DNA of 64,000 nt from Sphingobium yanoikuyae (GCF_013001025.1 NZ_CP053021.1:2632001-2696000); one strand, 5' to 3'. Numbered from the stretch's first letter, positions 45,492 through 54,559 are shown. Translations and numbers: made by a program. Notes: generated by a model not told the origin, from the letters alone.

Positions 45492-47297
45492 ATGCGTTTA
45501 TCCACGATCACCAACTGGGCCTATGGGGCCACCGTCCTGCTCACTCTGGCGTCGGGCACGACGATGCTGTTCGCGTCCGGCGCGGAACAGCGCGAGCGCG
45601 CCGCGGTCGCCCAGCGCGCCAGTTTCGACCAGTTGACCTCCACCCTGGAGGAGGATGTCTATCGCCTGACCGAACAGGCGCGCGGCTATGTGATTTCGGG
45701 CGATCCCAGCCATCTGGTCGTCTATCGCCGCGAGAAGGAAGCGCTGCGTTCCGTCGAGGATCGCATCCAGCATCTGAAGGATGCCGGCGCCAACGAAAAT
45801 GAGCTGAACGCGCTGCGCCAGGCGATCCAGTGGGCCGACGCCCTGTCCGACGAGCAGGATGTCGCGATCAAGGCGGCGCAGGCGGGCGACGACAAGACCG
45901 CCCGCACCATCCTCTTCGGCGACGAATATGGCCGCGAACTGGACCGGGTGGCGGCGCAGGTCGGCCGCTTCCAATATATGCTGGACCATCGCACCGACAC
46001 GGCGGTGCAGGGCGCGACCGATACCGCGCGCCAGTGGCGGACCATGTCGGAAATCATGCTGGGCGTCACCGCCCTGCTGTTCCTGTGCGTCCTCTATTTC
46101 GTGCTGAAGCAGCGCATCCTGCATCCCGTCGTGCGGCTGAGCGATGTCGTCACCCGTCTTGCCGCGCAGGATTTTGCCGCGATCCCGCCCGACTTCCCGC
46201 AGGTGGACGAGATTGGCGACATGGCGCAGGCGATCCGTATTTTCCGTGAAAATGGCCTTGAGCGGCAGCGTCTGGAGCAGGAGCGCGATGTCGATCGCAC
46301 CATGCGCGACCTGCTGTCGCGCATGACCCAGCGCCTGCAGGGCTGCGACAGCACCGCCGATCTGGTCGAGGTGGTACGCCGCTTCACCCCGGAAATCACG
46401 CCCGACTTCCCTGGCCGCCTCTATATCCACGACATTCGCCGCAACATGATGCTGCAGGCCTGCGACTGGCTCGATCCCAAACAGTCGCGCAACGATTTCC
46501 CGGCCTCGGCCTGCTGGGCGCTGCGACGCGGCCAGGTCCACAAGCCGCGCGGCGGCATGGTCGACATTGCCTGCGAGCATCTGGAAGGCGAAACCGCCGT
46601 CCCGACCATCTGCATCCCGCTGGCGGCACAGGGGGAAAGCATCGGCCTGCTCTATTTCGAGCAGACCCGCGAGATGGACGCCGAACATCTCGATCGGGCC
46701 GAAAAATATCTGGAGATGCTGGCGGAGAATATCGGCCTAGCGCTCGCCAATCTGCGCCTGCGCGACGCGCTGCGTGAAATGGCGATGGCCGACGCGCTGA
46801 CCGGCCTGCCCAACCGCCGCCATTTCGACGCCATGTTCGAAGCGCTGGTGGACGAGGCGGAACGCAACCATGCCCCGCTCGCCTGCCTGATGGTCGACAT
46901 CGACCATTTCAAGCGGTTCAACGACAGCTATGGCCATGACGCCGGCGACGCGGTGCTGCGCGCGGTCGGCGCGGTGCTGGGCGACTCGCTGCGCGAACAA
47001 GGCTTTGCCTTCCGCCTGGGCGGCGAGGAATTTGTCCTCCTGATGCCCGGCTTCACGCTGGAGCAGGCGCTCGCCCGGTCCGCCCAGATCCAGCAGCGCA
47101 TCCGCGACCTGCGGGTCGAGCATCGCGGTCAGGAACTGGGGCCGATCACCGCCTCCTTTGGCCTGGCCGCCTGGCCCGACCATGGCGCCGCCGTCCGACT
47201 GGTCACCACCGCCGACGCCGCGCTGCTGCGCGCCAAGGGCGAGGGCCGCGACCAGATCATGGTCGCCACCGCACGCGAGGGGCTGTTACCGGGCTGA
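45492..47297 (+). CDS. Diguanylate cyclase with periplasmic CHASE3-like sensor, HAMP and GAF domains
   Basis: The 601-residue membrane receptor has TM1 at 12-30, a helical periplasmic sensor (31-186), TM2 at 187-206, HAMP (207-260), a GAF-like domain (about 275-420) and a GGDEF domain (430-590). The active site GGEEF is at 510-514, with [12 protein letters not shown] at the domain start, so it should make c-di-GMP. The allosteric inhibition site RxxD is REQG (501-504), so feedback inhibition is probably lost. It overlaps the convergent lolD by 12 bases. Confidence 0.9.
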   Translation: MRLSTITNWAYGATVLLTLASGTTMLFASGAEQRERAAVAQRASFDQLTSTLEEDVYRLTEQARGYVISGDPSHLVVYRREKEALRSVEDRIQHLKDAGANENELNALRQAIQWADALSDEQDVAIKAAQAGDDKTARTILFGDEYGRELDRVAAQVGRFQYMLDHRTDTAVQGATDTARQWRTMSEIMLGVTALLFLCVLYFVLKQRILHPVVRLSDVVTRLAAQDFAAIPPDFPQVDEIGDMAQAIRIFRENGLERQRLEQERDVDRTMRDLLSRMTQRLQGCDSTADLVEVVRRFTPEITPDFPGRLYIHDIRRNMMLQACDWLDPKQSRNDFPASACWALRRGQVHKPRGGMVDIACEHLEGETAVPTICIPLAAQGESIGLLYFEQTREMDAEHLDRAEKYLEMLAENIGLALANLRLRDALREMAMADALTGLPNRRHFDAMFEALVDEAERNHAPLACLMVDIDHFKRFNDSYGHDAGDAVLRAVGAVLGDSLREQGFAFRLGGEEFVLLMPGFTLEQALARSAQIQQRIRDLRVEHRGQELGPITASFGLAAWPDHGAAVRLVTTADAALLRAKGEGRDQIMVATAREGLLPG

Positions 47298-47972
47298 CGC
47301 CTCTTCCAGCCGCCCTTCGTGCAGGCGGACCACCCGGTCCATCTTTTCCGCCAGCCGCTCATTATGGGTGGCGACCAAAGCTGCCGATCCTTCGCCCCGC
47401 ACCAGGCGCAGGAATTCGGCCAGCACCACGTCGGCAGTGCGCTCGTCCAGATTGCCGGTCGGCTCGTCCGCCAGCACCAGCGCCGGGCGATTGGCCAGCG
47501 CGCGGGCGACCGCGACGCGCTGCTGCTCGCCGCCCGACAACTGGCTCGGCCGATGGTCGAGCCGATGGCCCAGCCCCAGCGCCGTCAGCAGCGATTCCGC
47601 GCGGCCCCGCGCCGCGTCCATGGTCGCGTCCTTGATCACCTGCGGCAGCACGACATTCTCGGTCGCGTTGAAATCGGGCAACAGGTGGTGAAACTGATAG
47701 ACGAAGCCCAGCGCATCGCGGCGCAGGCGGGTGCGCCCGTCATTGTCCAGCTTGGCCGCTTCCTCGCCGGCGATGCGGATCGATCCGTCGAACCCGCCTT
47801 CCAGCAGGCCGACCGCCTGCAGCAGCGTCGACTTGCCCGAGCCCGAAGGCCCGAGCAACGCGACGATCTCGCCCGGCCCAACCGTCAGGTCGACGCCGCG
47901 CAGCACGTCGATCGTGACGCCGCCCTGGGTGAAGCTGCGGGACAGGCCGCTGACCTTGAGGACATCATTCAT
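47286..47972 (-). CDS. lolD: Lipoprotein-releasing ABC transporter ATPase LolD
   Basis: The 228-residue ATPase has Walker A GPSGSGKS at 41-48, the signature [15 protein letters not shown], Walker B ALVLADEP and the LolD-typical TGNLD. With LolC/E it extracts lipoproteins from the inner membrane for LolA. It overlaps the permease gene by 8 bases, which confirms the pairing. Confidence 0.93.
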   Translation of the reverse strand: MNDVLKVSGLSRSFTQGGVTIDVLRGVDLTVGPGEIVALLGPSGSGKSTLLQAVGLLEGGFDGSIRIAGEEAAKLDNDGRTRLRRDALGFVYQFHHLLPDFNATENVVLPQVIKDATMDAARGRAESLLTALGLGHRLDHRPSQLSGGEQQRVAVARALANRPALVLADEPTGNLDERTADVVLAEFLRLVRGEGSAALVATHNERLAEKMDRVVRLHEGRLEEASAR

Positions 47973-49215
47973 AGCGCAGCACCTGGACAGGATCGGTATT
48001 GGCAGCCTTGAAGGCCGGATAGAGGGTGGCGAGGAAGCTGAAGACCAGCGCCATCAGACAGATGATCACGATCTCAACCGGATCGGGCTTGGACGGCAAT
48101 TCGGTCAGGAAGCGGATCGAGGGATCCCACAGATTCTGCCCGGTCACGAACTGGATCACATTCACCACGCTCTGGCGGAAGAAGAGGAAGGTGAAGCCCA
48201 GCACCATGCCGGCGACCATGCCCAGCGTGCCGATGGTCACACCCACCGTCATGAAGATCTTCACCAGCCCGCTCCGGCTCGCCCCCATGGTCCGCAGGAT
48301 CGCGATGTCGCGGGTCTTGGCGCGCACCAGCATGATCAGCGAAGACAGGATGTTGAACACCGCGACCAGCACGATGATCGACAGCACGACGAACATCGCC
48401 ACCCGCTCGACCGCCAGCGCCTCGAACAGGCTGGCATTCATCTGGCGCCAGTCCTGCACCACGGCGCGGCCCGCGACCTTGGCCGCCAGCGGCTCCAGGA
48501 TCGACCCGACCCTGTCGGCATTGACCGTTTCGACCTCGATCATGCTGACGACATCGCCCAGCAGCAGCAGCGTCTGCGCATCCTCGATGGGCATGACCAC
48601 GAAGGCCTTGTCATAATCATAGACGCCGACCTCGAAGATCGCCGCCACCTGATAGGAAATCTGGCGGGGAACGGTGCCGAACGGCGTCGACCGGCCCGCC
48701 GGGTTCATGATGCTGATATGGTCGCCGACCTGGATACCCAGATTTTCCGCCAGGCGCACGCCGATGCCGACCTTCTCGCTATTGGCGGTCAGCGCGTTGA
48801 GATCGCCGGCGACGATCTTGCCCTTGAGCGTCGTGTTGCTGCGAATGTCGGGCACGGTCATGCCGCGCACCAGCACGCCTTCCACCCGCCCCTGATAGCT
48901 GCCGAGCAGGGGCTGCTCGATCAGCGGTGTCGCGCTGGTGACGCCCGGCGTCGCCTTCGCTTCCTTCAGCACATCGCGCCAGTCGGGCAGGCGCCCGCCA
49001 TAGCCCTGCACCACGGCATGGCCGTTGAGGCCGACAATCTTGTCGAACAGCTCCGCGCGGAACCCGTTCATGACGCTCATGACGATGATGAGCGCGGCGA
49101 CTCCGAGCATGACCGCGGCCAGGCTGATGCCGGCGACGAGGAAGATGAAGCCTTCCCCCTTGCCCGGCAGCAAATAGCGCTTGGCGATCATGCGTTCGTA
49201 GCGGGATAGAATCAT
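47965..49215 (-). CDS. lolC: Lipoprotein-releasing ABC transporter permease LolC/LolE
   Basis: The 416-residue permease has the LolC/E start ([20 protein letters not shown]), one N-terminal membrane helix, a large periplasmic MacB-like domain (about 45-265) and three C-terminal helices of the FtsX type. As in many alphaproteobacteria a single permease gene is present, so it presumably forms a homodimer (LolC/E type) with LolD. Confidence 0.92.
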   Translation of the reverse strand: MILSRYERMIAKRYLLPGKGEGFIFLVAGISLAAVMLGVAALIIVMSVMNGFRAELFDKIVGLNGHAVVQGYGGRLPDWRDVLKEAKATPGVTSATPLIEQPLLGSYQGRVEGVLVRGMTVPDIRSNTTLKGKIVAGDLNALTANSEKVGIGVRLAENLGIQVGDHISIMNPAGRSTPFGTVPRQISYQVAAIFEVGVYDYDKAFVVMPIEDAQTLLLLGDVVSMIEVETVNADRVGSILEPLAAKVAGRAVVQDWRQMNASLFEALAVERVAMFVVLSIIVLVAVFNILSSLIMLVRAKTRDIAILRTMGASRSGLVKIFMTVGVTIGTLGMVAGMVLGFTFLFFRQSVVNVIQFVTGQNLWDPSIRFLTELPSKPDPVEIVIICLMALVFSFLATLYPAFKAANTDPVQVLRYE

Positions 49216-49293
49216 AGTGGCGCGAATGGCCCTTCTGGTAGTGATGCGGCCGGTCTAGCAGGCTGAGCCTTAACGGCAAGGATTGCGGAATTG

Positions 49294-49529
49294 TTGCACG
49301 CGGGACACAGGCCGATACAGAAAATCACAGAGCCCGGATTTTGCCCGTGACAGCAGGCTGCGCCAGTCATAGCAAGGCTCCCGAGGCACAGGCAAAAGGC
49401 CGTGGTTCAGGGATACTGCTTCCCACTTCAAGCTTAGGGGGCTGAGAAGTCGGTAGAGGCAGGCCAAGGGGGAGACGAGCAATCGTCCATTAAGTGCCCG
49501 GATCGCGAAAGCGGCCCGGGCACTTTTTT
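49294..49529 (+). ncRNA. Candidate small RNA with own promoter and terminator
   Basis: A promoter-like pair TTGCAC (49294-49299), 16 bases, TACAGA (49316-49321) is followed about 170 bases later by a strong terminator. No ORF with a ribosome site lies between. A transcript of about 200 nt from near 49328 to 49529 would result. It does not match tmRNA, RNase P, SRP RNA or 6S RNA features that I can recognise. Confidence 0.4.
49492..49529 (+). terminator. Strong rho-independent terminator not assigned to any gene
   Basis: A 10-bp perfect stem (AAGTGCCCGG 49492-49501 with CCGGGCACTT 49516-49525), containing a small inner GCGAAAGC hairpin, is followed by TTTT, giving six T in all. No plus-strand gene lies within 2 kb upstream; on the minus strand it would only precede lolC. 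Confidence 0.8.
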
Positions 49530-49710
49530 GTTCGGCGACTCTTGGGCACTTTTCCCGCTTAACTTCGCACATTTCCCGCACATCTTGGCATTTTCGGATT
49601 CAAGACGGAAATTTTGTTACGCTTCCGACCATTTTCCGTGCCCTCTTCTCGCCAGTCTATCGCCTGCGGGCACTGTAGGACAGGCGGCGCGATGCTTCGC
49701 CCTGCCCCCT

Positions 49711-49738
49711 CTTGAACAACGCAAAGAGCCAACCATAT
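49711..49738 (+). promoter_or_regulatory. RpoH (sigma-32) heat-shock promoter of hsp20
   Basis: CTTGAA (49711-49716), 14 bases, then AACCATAT (49731-49738). This matches the sigma-32 consensus CTTGAAA and CCCCATNT with correct spacing. It lies upstream of a small heat-shock protein gene, and the expected start (about 49745) is the first base of the leader hairpin. Confidence 0.7.
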
Positions 49739-49744
49739 CAATCC

Positions 49745-49838
49745 CGTCCGGCCGCCACATGGGGCCGGGCGCAAGCATAGGCCGGACGCCGAAGACCGGG
49801 TCCGGCAGGATCATTTTGCTCTGTTGGAGATTATGAGC
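49745..49838 (+). promoter_or_regulatory. ROSE-like RNA thermometer in the hsp20 leader
   Basis: The 94-base leader begins with a 9-bp perfect stem (CGTCCGGCC 49745-49753 with GGCCGGACG 49780-49788). It ends with TTTTGCTCTGTTGGAG just before the start. The UUGCU element opposite the GGAG ribosome site is the hallmark of ROSE elements, which hide the ribosome site until the RNA melts at high temperature. Such leaders control hsp20 genes in alphaproteobacteria. Confidence 0.6.
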
Positions 49839-50300
49839 ATGCGTGGTTTCGACCTTACCCCCTATCGCCGCTCGACCGTCGGCTTCGATCGTCTGTTCGA
49901 CCTGATCGAGAATAATGCCCGTCTGGCGCAGGGCGACAATTACCCGCCCTTCAACATCGAACGCCTGGCCGAGGACCGCTATCGCGTGACCCTGGCCGTC
50001 GCCGGCTTCCGTCCCGAGGAAATCGACATCACCGCCCAGCAGAACCTGCTCCAGGTGATCGGCCGCAAGGATGAGACCAACGCCGACCGTTCCAAGTTCC
50101 TGCATGTCGGCATCGCCAATCGCAGCTTCGAACGCCGCTTCGAACTGGCCGATTTCGTCCGCGTCGAAAAGGCGGACCTGGCCGACGGCCTGCTGGTGAT
50201 CGAACTGGTGCGCGAAGTGCCCGAAGCGATGAAGCCCAAGAAGATCGCCGTGAATGGCGGCCATCTGGTCGACATCAACAAGGATCGCGACGCCGCCTGA
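49839..50300 (+). CDS. Small heat-shock protein Hsp20 (IbpA type)
   Basis: The 153-residue holdase starts best at ATG 49839 (MRGFDLTPYRRSTVGFDRLF), nine bases after GGAG; an ATG at 49833 is too close to that site. The alpha-crystallin domain spans about 35-125 (NIERLAEDRYRVTLAVAGFR, IANRSFERRFELADFVRVE, ADLADGLLVIELVREVPE). It keeps denatured proteins soluble for DnaK/ClpB. The RpoH promoter and thermometer-like leader give two layers of heat control, and a terminator follows. Confidence 0.92.
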   Translation: MRGFDLTPYRRSTVGFDRLFDLIENNARLAQGDNYPPFNIERLAEDRYRVTLAVAGFRPEEIDITAQQNLLQVIGRKDETNADRSKFLHVGIANRSFERRFELADFVRVEKADLADGLLVIELVREVPEAMKPKKIAVNGGHLVDINKDRDAA

Positions 50301-50323
50301 TCCGGCCATCCGAAACAAGCACA

Positions 50324-50352
50324 GGGCGCGACCGCAAGGTTGCGCCCTTCTT
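50324..50352 (+). terminator. Rho-independent terminator of hsp20
   Basis: GGGCGCGACC (50324-50333) pairs with GGTTGCGCCC (50338-50347) through a GCAA tetraloop, with one G-U pair, and is followed by TTCTT. It lies 23 bases past the stop. Confidence 0.8.
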
Positions 50353-50364
50353 GCTGCCCGCTGG

Positions 50365-50562
50365 TCAGCGAACCTGTTGCGGTGGCGGCATCGGTATCGC
50401 ACTGATCGCGACATTGCCGAACATCACCAGCCCCGCGACGATCATCAGCACCCCGCGCTTGCGGTCGCCGCGCTTCACGATCGCGTAAATTCCCCCACCG
50501 GTCAGCAGGATACCCGCCAGCATCAATATCGAAAGGATCATCCCCGCCATGGGCCAGTCCAT
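50365..50562 (-). CDS. Small two-helix membrane protein (65 aa)
   Basis: The product has two hydrophobic segments (AGMILSILMLAGILLTGGGI and GVLMIVAGLVMFGNVAISAI) separated by the basic loop KRGDRKR, which should face the cytoplasm. No family was recognised. It lies between convergent hsp20 and divergent rpiB. Codon use is normal. Confidence 0.6.
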   Translation of the reverse strand: MDWPMAGMILSILMLAGILLTGGGIYAIVKRGDRKRGVLMIVAGLVMFGNVAISAIPMPPPQQVR

Positions 50563-50652
50563 AGGCGCCTAGCTGGACTGTGGCAATTGGCGGCCCATGC
50601 CCCTATGAGGCGCGCAGAAACGAATCACCCCAAGCCGCAGGGGAACGCACCC

Positions 50653-51090
50653 ATGAAAATCGCCATCGCTTCCGATCATGCCGCCGTCGACCTGAAGGCC
50701 GAACTTGCGCAGTGGTTGCGCGACGAGGGCCATGAGGTCGCCGACCTCGGCCCGGCCACCGCCGACCGCGTCGATTATCCCGATTTTGGTTACAAGCTCG
50801 CGACCGCCGTCGCATCGGGCGAAGCGGAACGCGGCATCGCGCTTTGCGGTTCGGGCATCGGCATCTCGATCGCCGTCAATCGCAACCCGGCCTGCCGCTG
50901 CGCCCTGGTCGGCGAACCGCTGTCGGCTGCGCTGTCGCGCGAGCATAATGACGCCAATGTCCTGGCCATGGGTGCGCGCCTGACCGGCGTCGACATGGCC
51001 AAGGCCTGCGTCACCGCCTTCCTCACCACCGAGTTCGGCGGTGGCCGCCATGCCGGCCGCGTCGAGAAACTGTCCCAGCCCGCGCTCTGA
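50653..51090 (+). CDS. rpiB: Ribose-5-phosphate isomerase B
   Basis: The 145-residue enzyme interconverts ribose-5-P and ribulose-5-P. Residues D8-H9 ([10 protein letters not shown]), the catalytic C65 ([17 protein letters not shown]) and H98 ([14 protein letters not shown]) are in place. The start is ATG 50653 with GGGGAA upstream. It precedes glyA by 11 bases, an rpiB-glyA-nrdR order found across alphaproteobacteria. Confidence 0.95.
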   Translation: MKIAIASDHAAVDLKAELAQWLRDEGHEVADLGPATADRVDYPDFGYKLATAVASGEAERGIALCGSGIGISIAVNRNPACRCALVGEPLSAALSREHNDANVLAMGARLTGVDMAKACVTAFLTTEFGGGRHAGRVEKLSQPAL

Positions 51091-51101
51091 AAGGACTTGA
51101 G

Positions 51102-52433
51102 ATGAGCACCGAAACCCTCACCCAGCCCAACCTGCCCGACATTCGTTCGGAAGGCTATTTCACCGCAGGCCTGGCCGCTGCCGATCCGGCCGTGTTCGCC
51201 GGCGTCGCCCAGGAACTGAAGCGCGAGCAGACCCAGATCGAGCTGATCGCGTCGGAAAATATCGTGTCGCAGGCCGTGCTCGAAGCGCAGGGCAGCGTCT
51301 TCACCAACAAATATGCCGAAGGCTATCCGGGCAAGCGCTATTATCAGGGCTGCGCCCCGTCGGACGTGGTGGAACAGCTCGCCATCGACCGCGCGAAGCA
51401 GCTGTTCGGCTGCCAGTTCGCCAACGTCCAGCCCCATTCGGGCGCGCAGGCCAATGGCGGCGTGATGCTGGCGCTGGTCAAGCCCGGCGAAACCATCATG
51501 GGCCTGTCGCTCGACGCCGGTGGTCACCTGACCCACGGTTCCAAGCCCAGCATGTCGGGCAAGTGGTTCAACGCCGTGCAATATGGCGTGCGCGAAGACA
51601 CCCATCTGATCGACTATGACGCGGTTGAGGCCCAGGCGATCGAATGCCAGCCCAAGCTGATCATCGCCGGCGGCAGCGCCTATCCGCGCCAGATCGACTT
51701 CGCCCGCTTCCGCGCAATCGCGGACAAGGTCGGCGCGCTGTTCATGGTCGACATGGCCCACTTCGCCGGCCTGGTCGCCGGTGGCGCCCACCCCTCGCCC
51801 TTCGGCCATGCCCATGTCGTGACCACCACCACGCACAAGACGCTGCGTGGCCCGCGTGGCGGCATGATCATGACCGATGACGAGGCGATCGCGAAGAAGA
51901 TCAATTCGGCGATCTTCCCCGGCCTTCAGGGCGGCCCGCTGATGCACGTGATCGCCGCCAAGGCTGTCGCTTTCGGCGAAGCGCTGCAGCCCGAATTCAA
52001 GACCTATGCCCAGGCGATCGTCACCAACGCGAAGGCACTGGCCGGCAAGCTGGAGCAGCGCGGTCTGGCCGTGGTCTCGGGCGGCACCGACACCCACCTC
52101 GCCCTTATCGACCTGCGCCCCTATGGCATTTCGGGCAAGGATGCGGACGAGGCGCTGGAACGCAGCTTCATCACCTGCAACAAGAATGGCGTGCCGGGCG
52201 ATCCGCTGCCGCCGACCAAGACCAGCGGCATCCGCGTCGGTTCGCCGGCCGGCACCACCCGCGGCTTCGGCGTCGCCGAGTTCGAAGATATCGGTGACAT
52301 GATCGCCGACGTTCTGGAAGGCTTGCGCGACAGCCAGGCTTCTGGGGGCGAACATGGCGATGCCGCCGTCGAAGCCAGCGTCCGCGAGCGTGTCGCCGCG
52401 CTCTGCGCCCGCTTCCCCATCTATCAGGGGTAA
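51102..52433 (+). CDS. glyA: Serine hydroxymethyltransferase
   Basis: The 443-residue PLP enzyme converts serine to glycine and feeds methylene-THF to one-carbon metabolism. The PLP lysine is K246 in [15 protein letters not shown]. Other signatures are [36 protein letters not shown] and [15 protein letters not shown]. It is followed 6 bases later by nrdR. Confidence 0.97.
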   Translation: MSTETLTQPNLPDIRSEGYFTAGLAAADPAVFAGVAQELKREQTQIELIASENIVSQAVLEAQGSVFTNKYAEGYPGKRYYQGCAPSDVVEQLAIDRAKQLFGCQFANVQPHSGAQANGGVMLALVKPGETIMGLSLDAGGHLTHGSKPSMSGKWFNAVQYGVREDTHLIDYDAVEAQAIECQPKLIIAGGSAYPRQIDFARFRAIADKVGALFMVDMAHFAGLVAGGAHPSPFGHAHVVTTTTHKTLRGPRGGMIMTDDEAIAKKINSAIFPGLQGGPLMHVIAAKAVAFGEALQPEFKTYAQAIVTNAKALAGKLEQRGLAVVSGGTDTHLALIDLRPYGISGKDADEALERSFITCNKNGVPGDPLPPTKTSGIRVGSPAGTTRGFGVAEFEDIGDMIADVLEGLRDSQASGGEHGDAAVEASVRERVAALCARFPIYQG

Positions 52434-52439
52434 GCCCGC

Positions 52440-52901
52440 TTGCGCTGCCCTTTCTGCGCCCATGAGGACAGCCAGGTGAAGGACAGCCGGCCGACGGAGG
52501 ATGGCAATGCCATTCGCCGTCGCCGGCAGTGCGAAGCCTGCGGCGCGCGCTTCACCACCTTCGAGCGCATCCAGCTGCGCGACATCTGGGTGGTGAAGAG
52601 CGAAGGCCGCAAGGAAGCGTTCGAGCGCGACAAGCTGGCCCGCTCCATCGGCATCGCCTGCCGCAAGCGGCCGATCGACCCGAGCCGGATCGAGAAGCTG
52701 ATTTCGGGCATCCAGCGCCAGCTGGAAACCAGCGGCGAGAGCGAGATCCCGGCGCGATCGATCGGCGAGATGGTGATGGAAGGGCTCAAACGCCTCGACA
52801 GCGTCGCCTATATCCGCTTCGCCAGCGTCTACAAGGACTTCACCGACGCCCGCGACTTCGAGGATTTCGCCAGCACGGTGAAGGAGGTCGGGAGTGAGTA
52901 A
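52440..52901 (+). CDS. nrdR: Transcriptional repressor NrdR
   Basis: The 153-residue repressor of ribonucleotide reductase genes begins at TTG 52440 ([20 protein letters not shown]). Zinc-ribbon cysteines are C3, C6, C31 and C34, and the ATP-cone domain is about 49-139 ([20 protein letters not shown]). It senses ATP/dATP. It is part of the rpiB-glyA-nrdR operon. Confidence 0.96.
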   Translation: MRCPFCAHEDSQVKDSRPTEDGNAIRRRRQCEACGARFTTFERIQLRDIWVVKSEGRKEAFERDKLARSIGIACRKRPIDPSRIEKLISGIQRQLETSGESEIPARSIGEMVMEGLKRLDSVAYIRFASVYKDFTDARDFEDFASTVKEVGSE

Positions 52902-52928
52902 AATCACTCTCGCCCGCAGGGCCAAGGT

Positions 52929-52956
52929 CCGTTCGGTTCGAGCCTGTCGAGAACCG
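52929..52956 (+). repeat. Palindromic repeat copy R1, upstream of GIY-YIG gene
   Basis: The copy starts CCGTTCGGTTCGAGCC and continues TGTCGAGAACCG; the ends can pair (CGGTTC with GAACCG). It shares the first 16 bases exactly with the inverted copy at 53233-53283, and the family recurs at 63695-63761. It ends 8 bases before the GIY-YIG start codon. Confidence 0.75.
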
Positions 52957-52964
52957 CGCGCGCA

Positions 52965-54053
52965 ATGAGTTTCTGGGTCTATATCCTGCGCTGCTCCGAT
53001 GGGAGCTATTATACCGGTCACACCGATGACCTGGAGCGCCAGATAGCCCAGCATCGAAGCGGCACGATTGCCGGCTACACGCACGACCGACGTCCGGTCG
53101 AATTGGTTTTCAGCGAGACATTCCCCGATCGGATTGACGCCCTGGAGCGTGAACATCAGATCAAGGACTGGTCCCGCAAGAAGAAGGAAGCCCTGATAAG
53201 GGGAGATTGGAAAGCGGTCTCGGATGCTGCGCGTTCTCGACCACGGGCCTCGACTTCGCTCGACCCTGGCTCGAACCGAACGGAAGCGGAGGCGGCTCAG
53301 CCCCTACTCAGGACGAACGGAAATATGACTGACACCTCCCCCCTCCCCCCCGTGATCGTCCTGGTCCGCCCGCAACTGGGCGAGAATATCGGCAAGGCGG
53401 CGCGCGCGATGCTGAATTTCGGGCTGACCGAGATGCGGCTTGTTTCCCCGCGCGATGGCTGGCCCAATCCCGATGCCGGTCCGGCGGCCGCTGGCGCGGA
53501 CTTCATCCTGGACAAGGCGCAGGTCTATGAGACGCTGGCCGATGCGGTCGCCGACTGCGCCCATGTCTATGCCACCACCGTGCGCAAGCGCGGCGTCACC
53601 AAGCCGGTGGTCACACCCGAGGAAGCCGCGCAGGAAATCCATGCCGCGCAGGGCCGCTGCGCCTATGTGTTCGGGCCGGAACGGTCGGGGCTGGAGACCG
53701 AGGATGTGGCGCTCGCCCGCAAGATCCTGACCGTGCCGATCAATCCGGAATTCGGGTCGCTGAACCTCGCCCAGGCGGTGATCCTGTGCGCCTATGAATG
53801 GTCCAAGCAAGCCAATCTGGCACAGCCGACCGTGACCGAGCTGGGCGAGCCCGCCCCCCAGGAGGAGCTGGAAGGCATGATCCTGCAGCTGAACACGCTG
53901 TTGGAGAAGGTCGGCTATTTCTTCCCGCCCGACCGCGCACCCGCGACCAAGCTGACGCTGCGCAACCTGCTTACCAAGCCGGGCTGGAACCATCTGGAGG
54001 TGCGCACGCTCCGCGGCGTGCTGTCGCACCTCAACCGACCGCGCGAGCGTTAA
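52965..54053 (+). CDS. GIY-YIG nuclease-like domain fused in frame to TrmJ-type tRNA/rRNA methyltransferase
   Basis: One uninterrupted 362-codon frame. Residues 1-90 are a YhbQ/UPF0213-type GIY-YIG domain (VYILRCSDGSYYTGHTDDLE, GYTHDRRPVELVFSETF, KDWSRKKKEALIRGDWK). Residues 91-120 are translated palindromic repeat DNA and look like a random linker. Residues 121-362 are a SPOUT methyltransferase of the TrmJ type (NIGKAARAMLNFG, VFGPERSGLETEDVA, FGSLNLAQAVILCAYEW), which methylates ribose 32 in tRNA. Either a real fusion or two genes without an intervening stop; trmJ has its own ATG at 53325. It overlaps the convergent chorismate mutase gene by 4 bases. Confidence 0.75.
   Translation: MSFWVYILRCSDGSYYTGHTDDLERQIAQHRSGTIAGYTHDRRPVELVFSETFPDRIDALEREHQIKDWSRKKKEALIRGDWKAVSDAARSRPRASTSLDPGSNRTEAEAAQPLLRTNGNMTDTSPLPPVIVLVRPQLGENIGKAARAMLNFGLTEMRLVSPRDGWPNPDAGPAAAGADFILDKAQVYETLADAVADCAHVYATTVRKRGVTKPVVTPEEAAQEIHAAQGRCAYVFGPERSGLETEDVALARKILTVPINPEFGSLNLAQAVILCAYEWSKQANLAQPTVTELGEPAPQEELEGMILQLNTLLEKVGYFFPPDRAPATKLTLRNLLTKPGWNHLEVRTLRGVLSHLNRPRER
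53233..53320 (-). repeat. Palindromic repeat copies R2 and R3 inside the fused ORF
   Basis: R2 (53233-53283), read on the minus strand, starts CCGTTCGGTTCGAGCC like R1 and contains further TCGAG units. R3 (53307-53320, CTCAGGACGAACGG) is the end of another family member. R1 and R2 are inverted to each other and bracket the GIY-YIG coding part. Both R2 and R3 lie within the linker of the fused frame. Confidence 0.7.
53325..54053 (+). other. trmJ: Alternative start: free-standing TrmJ-type methyltransferase (242 aa)
   Basis: The ATG at 53325 begins MTDTSPLPPVIVLVRPQLGE, the natural N-terminus of TrmJ/TrmH-like proteins. The normal length of the family (about 240-260) is reached from here. Upstream GGACG/CGGAAA gives only a weak ribosome site. 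If translation starts here, the GIY-YIG domain is a separate product lacking its own stop before the repeat. Confidence 0.55.
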
Positions 54054-54346
54054 CCCCGCGTGCGGTCATACTCGGCCATTTCATAGGCGATCGAGGCTTC
54101 GACCAGCTGCTCCCACAGCTCCGCGATCACGTCGCCGGGCGCGCCCAGCCGCTCGGCCTCCGCGCGGGCATTGTCGATCACCTGACGCTTGCGCGCCTCG
54201 TCGCGGACGGCGCCACGATCCGGCTTGATCCGGGCGGCGGCGCGCATATGGGCAAAACGCTGGTCAAGCAGGGCGACGAGCTGGCGGTCGAGGGCGTCGA
54301 CACCGGCGCGCACCTCGGTCATGCTGGTATAGTCTTCGGGCTTCAT
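54050..54346 (-). CDS. Chorismate mutase (AroQ type)
   Basis: The 98-residue all-helical protein matches the AroQ class: VRAGVDALDRQLVALLDQRF, the Lys of AARIKPDRGAVRDEARKRQV, and the C-terminal ELWEQLVEASIAYEMAEYD. It turns chorismate into prephenate for Phe/Tyr synthesis. The start is ATG 54346, divergent from rpsD. A longer ORF up to 54523 is not supported. Confidence 0.88.
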   Translation of the reverse strand: MKPEDYTSMTEVRAGVDALDRQLVALLDQRFAHMRAAARIKPDRGAVRDEARKRQVIDNARAEAERLGAPGDVIAELWEQLVEASIAYEMAEYDRTRG

Positions 54347-54397
54347 GGCCGCCGGATTAGGCCGCGCTCCGCCGGCTGTCGAGGCCAGACTCTGCGC

Positions 54398-54426
54398 TTG
54401 ACATAATATCCGACCTTCTCCATAGG
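54398..54426 (+). promoter_or_regulatory. Promoter of rpsD
   Basis: A perfect -35 TTGACA (54398-54403), a 17-base spacer, and a -10-like CATAGG (54421-54426). It implies a leader of about 158 bases before rpsD. Confidence 0.5.
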
Positions 54427-54509
54427 CGCGCCTTCGCGATTGGCCCCGCATCCCGGTGAAGCGGCGGCCCTGTCCCTGAAATATGGAAACAGGCGATGAC
54501 CGGGAAGCC

Positions 54510-54559
54510 TTCGCCCTCCGCAATTTGCGGACCTCGGTTCATCGGATCCGGAGGGCGGA
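54510..54559 (+). promoter_or_regulatory. Structured leader hairpin upstream of rpsD
   Basis: CGCCCTCCG (54512-54520) pairs perfectly with CGGAGGGCG (54549-54557), with an inner CCGCAATTTGCGG hairpin. It ends about 30 bases before the start of rpsD. S4 is an autoregulator in other bacteria, so a feedback site is possible; this is inference. Confidence 0.4.

Noticed and set aside
49404..49440. GGGAAGCAG on the minus strand as a possible SRP RNA core
   Set aside because: The conserved GGAAGGAAGCAGCC tetraloop region and flanking helix are not present.
49528..49836. 102-codon frame upstream of hsp20
   Set aside because: It begins in a terminator T-run and crosses the RpoH promoter and leader hairpin; codon use is poor.
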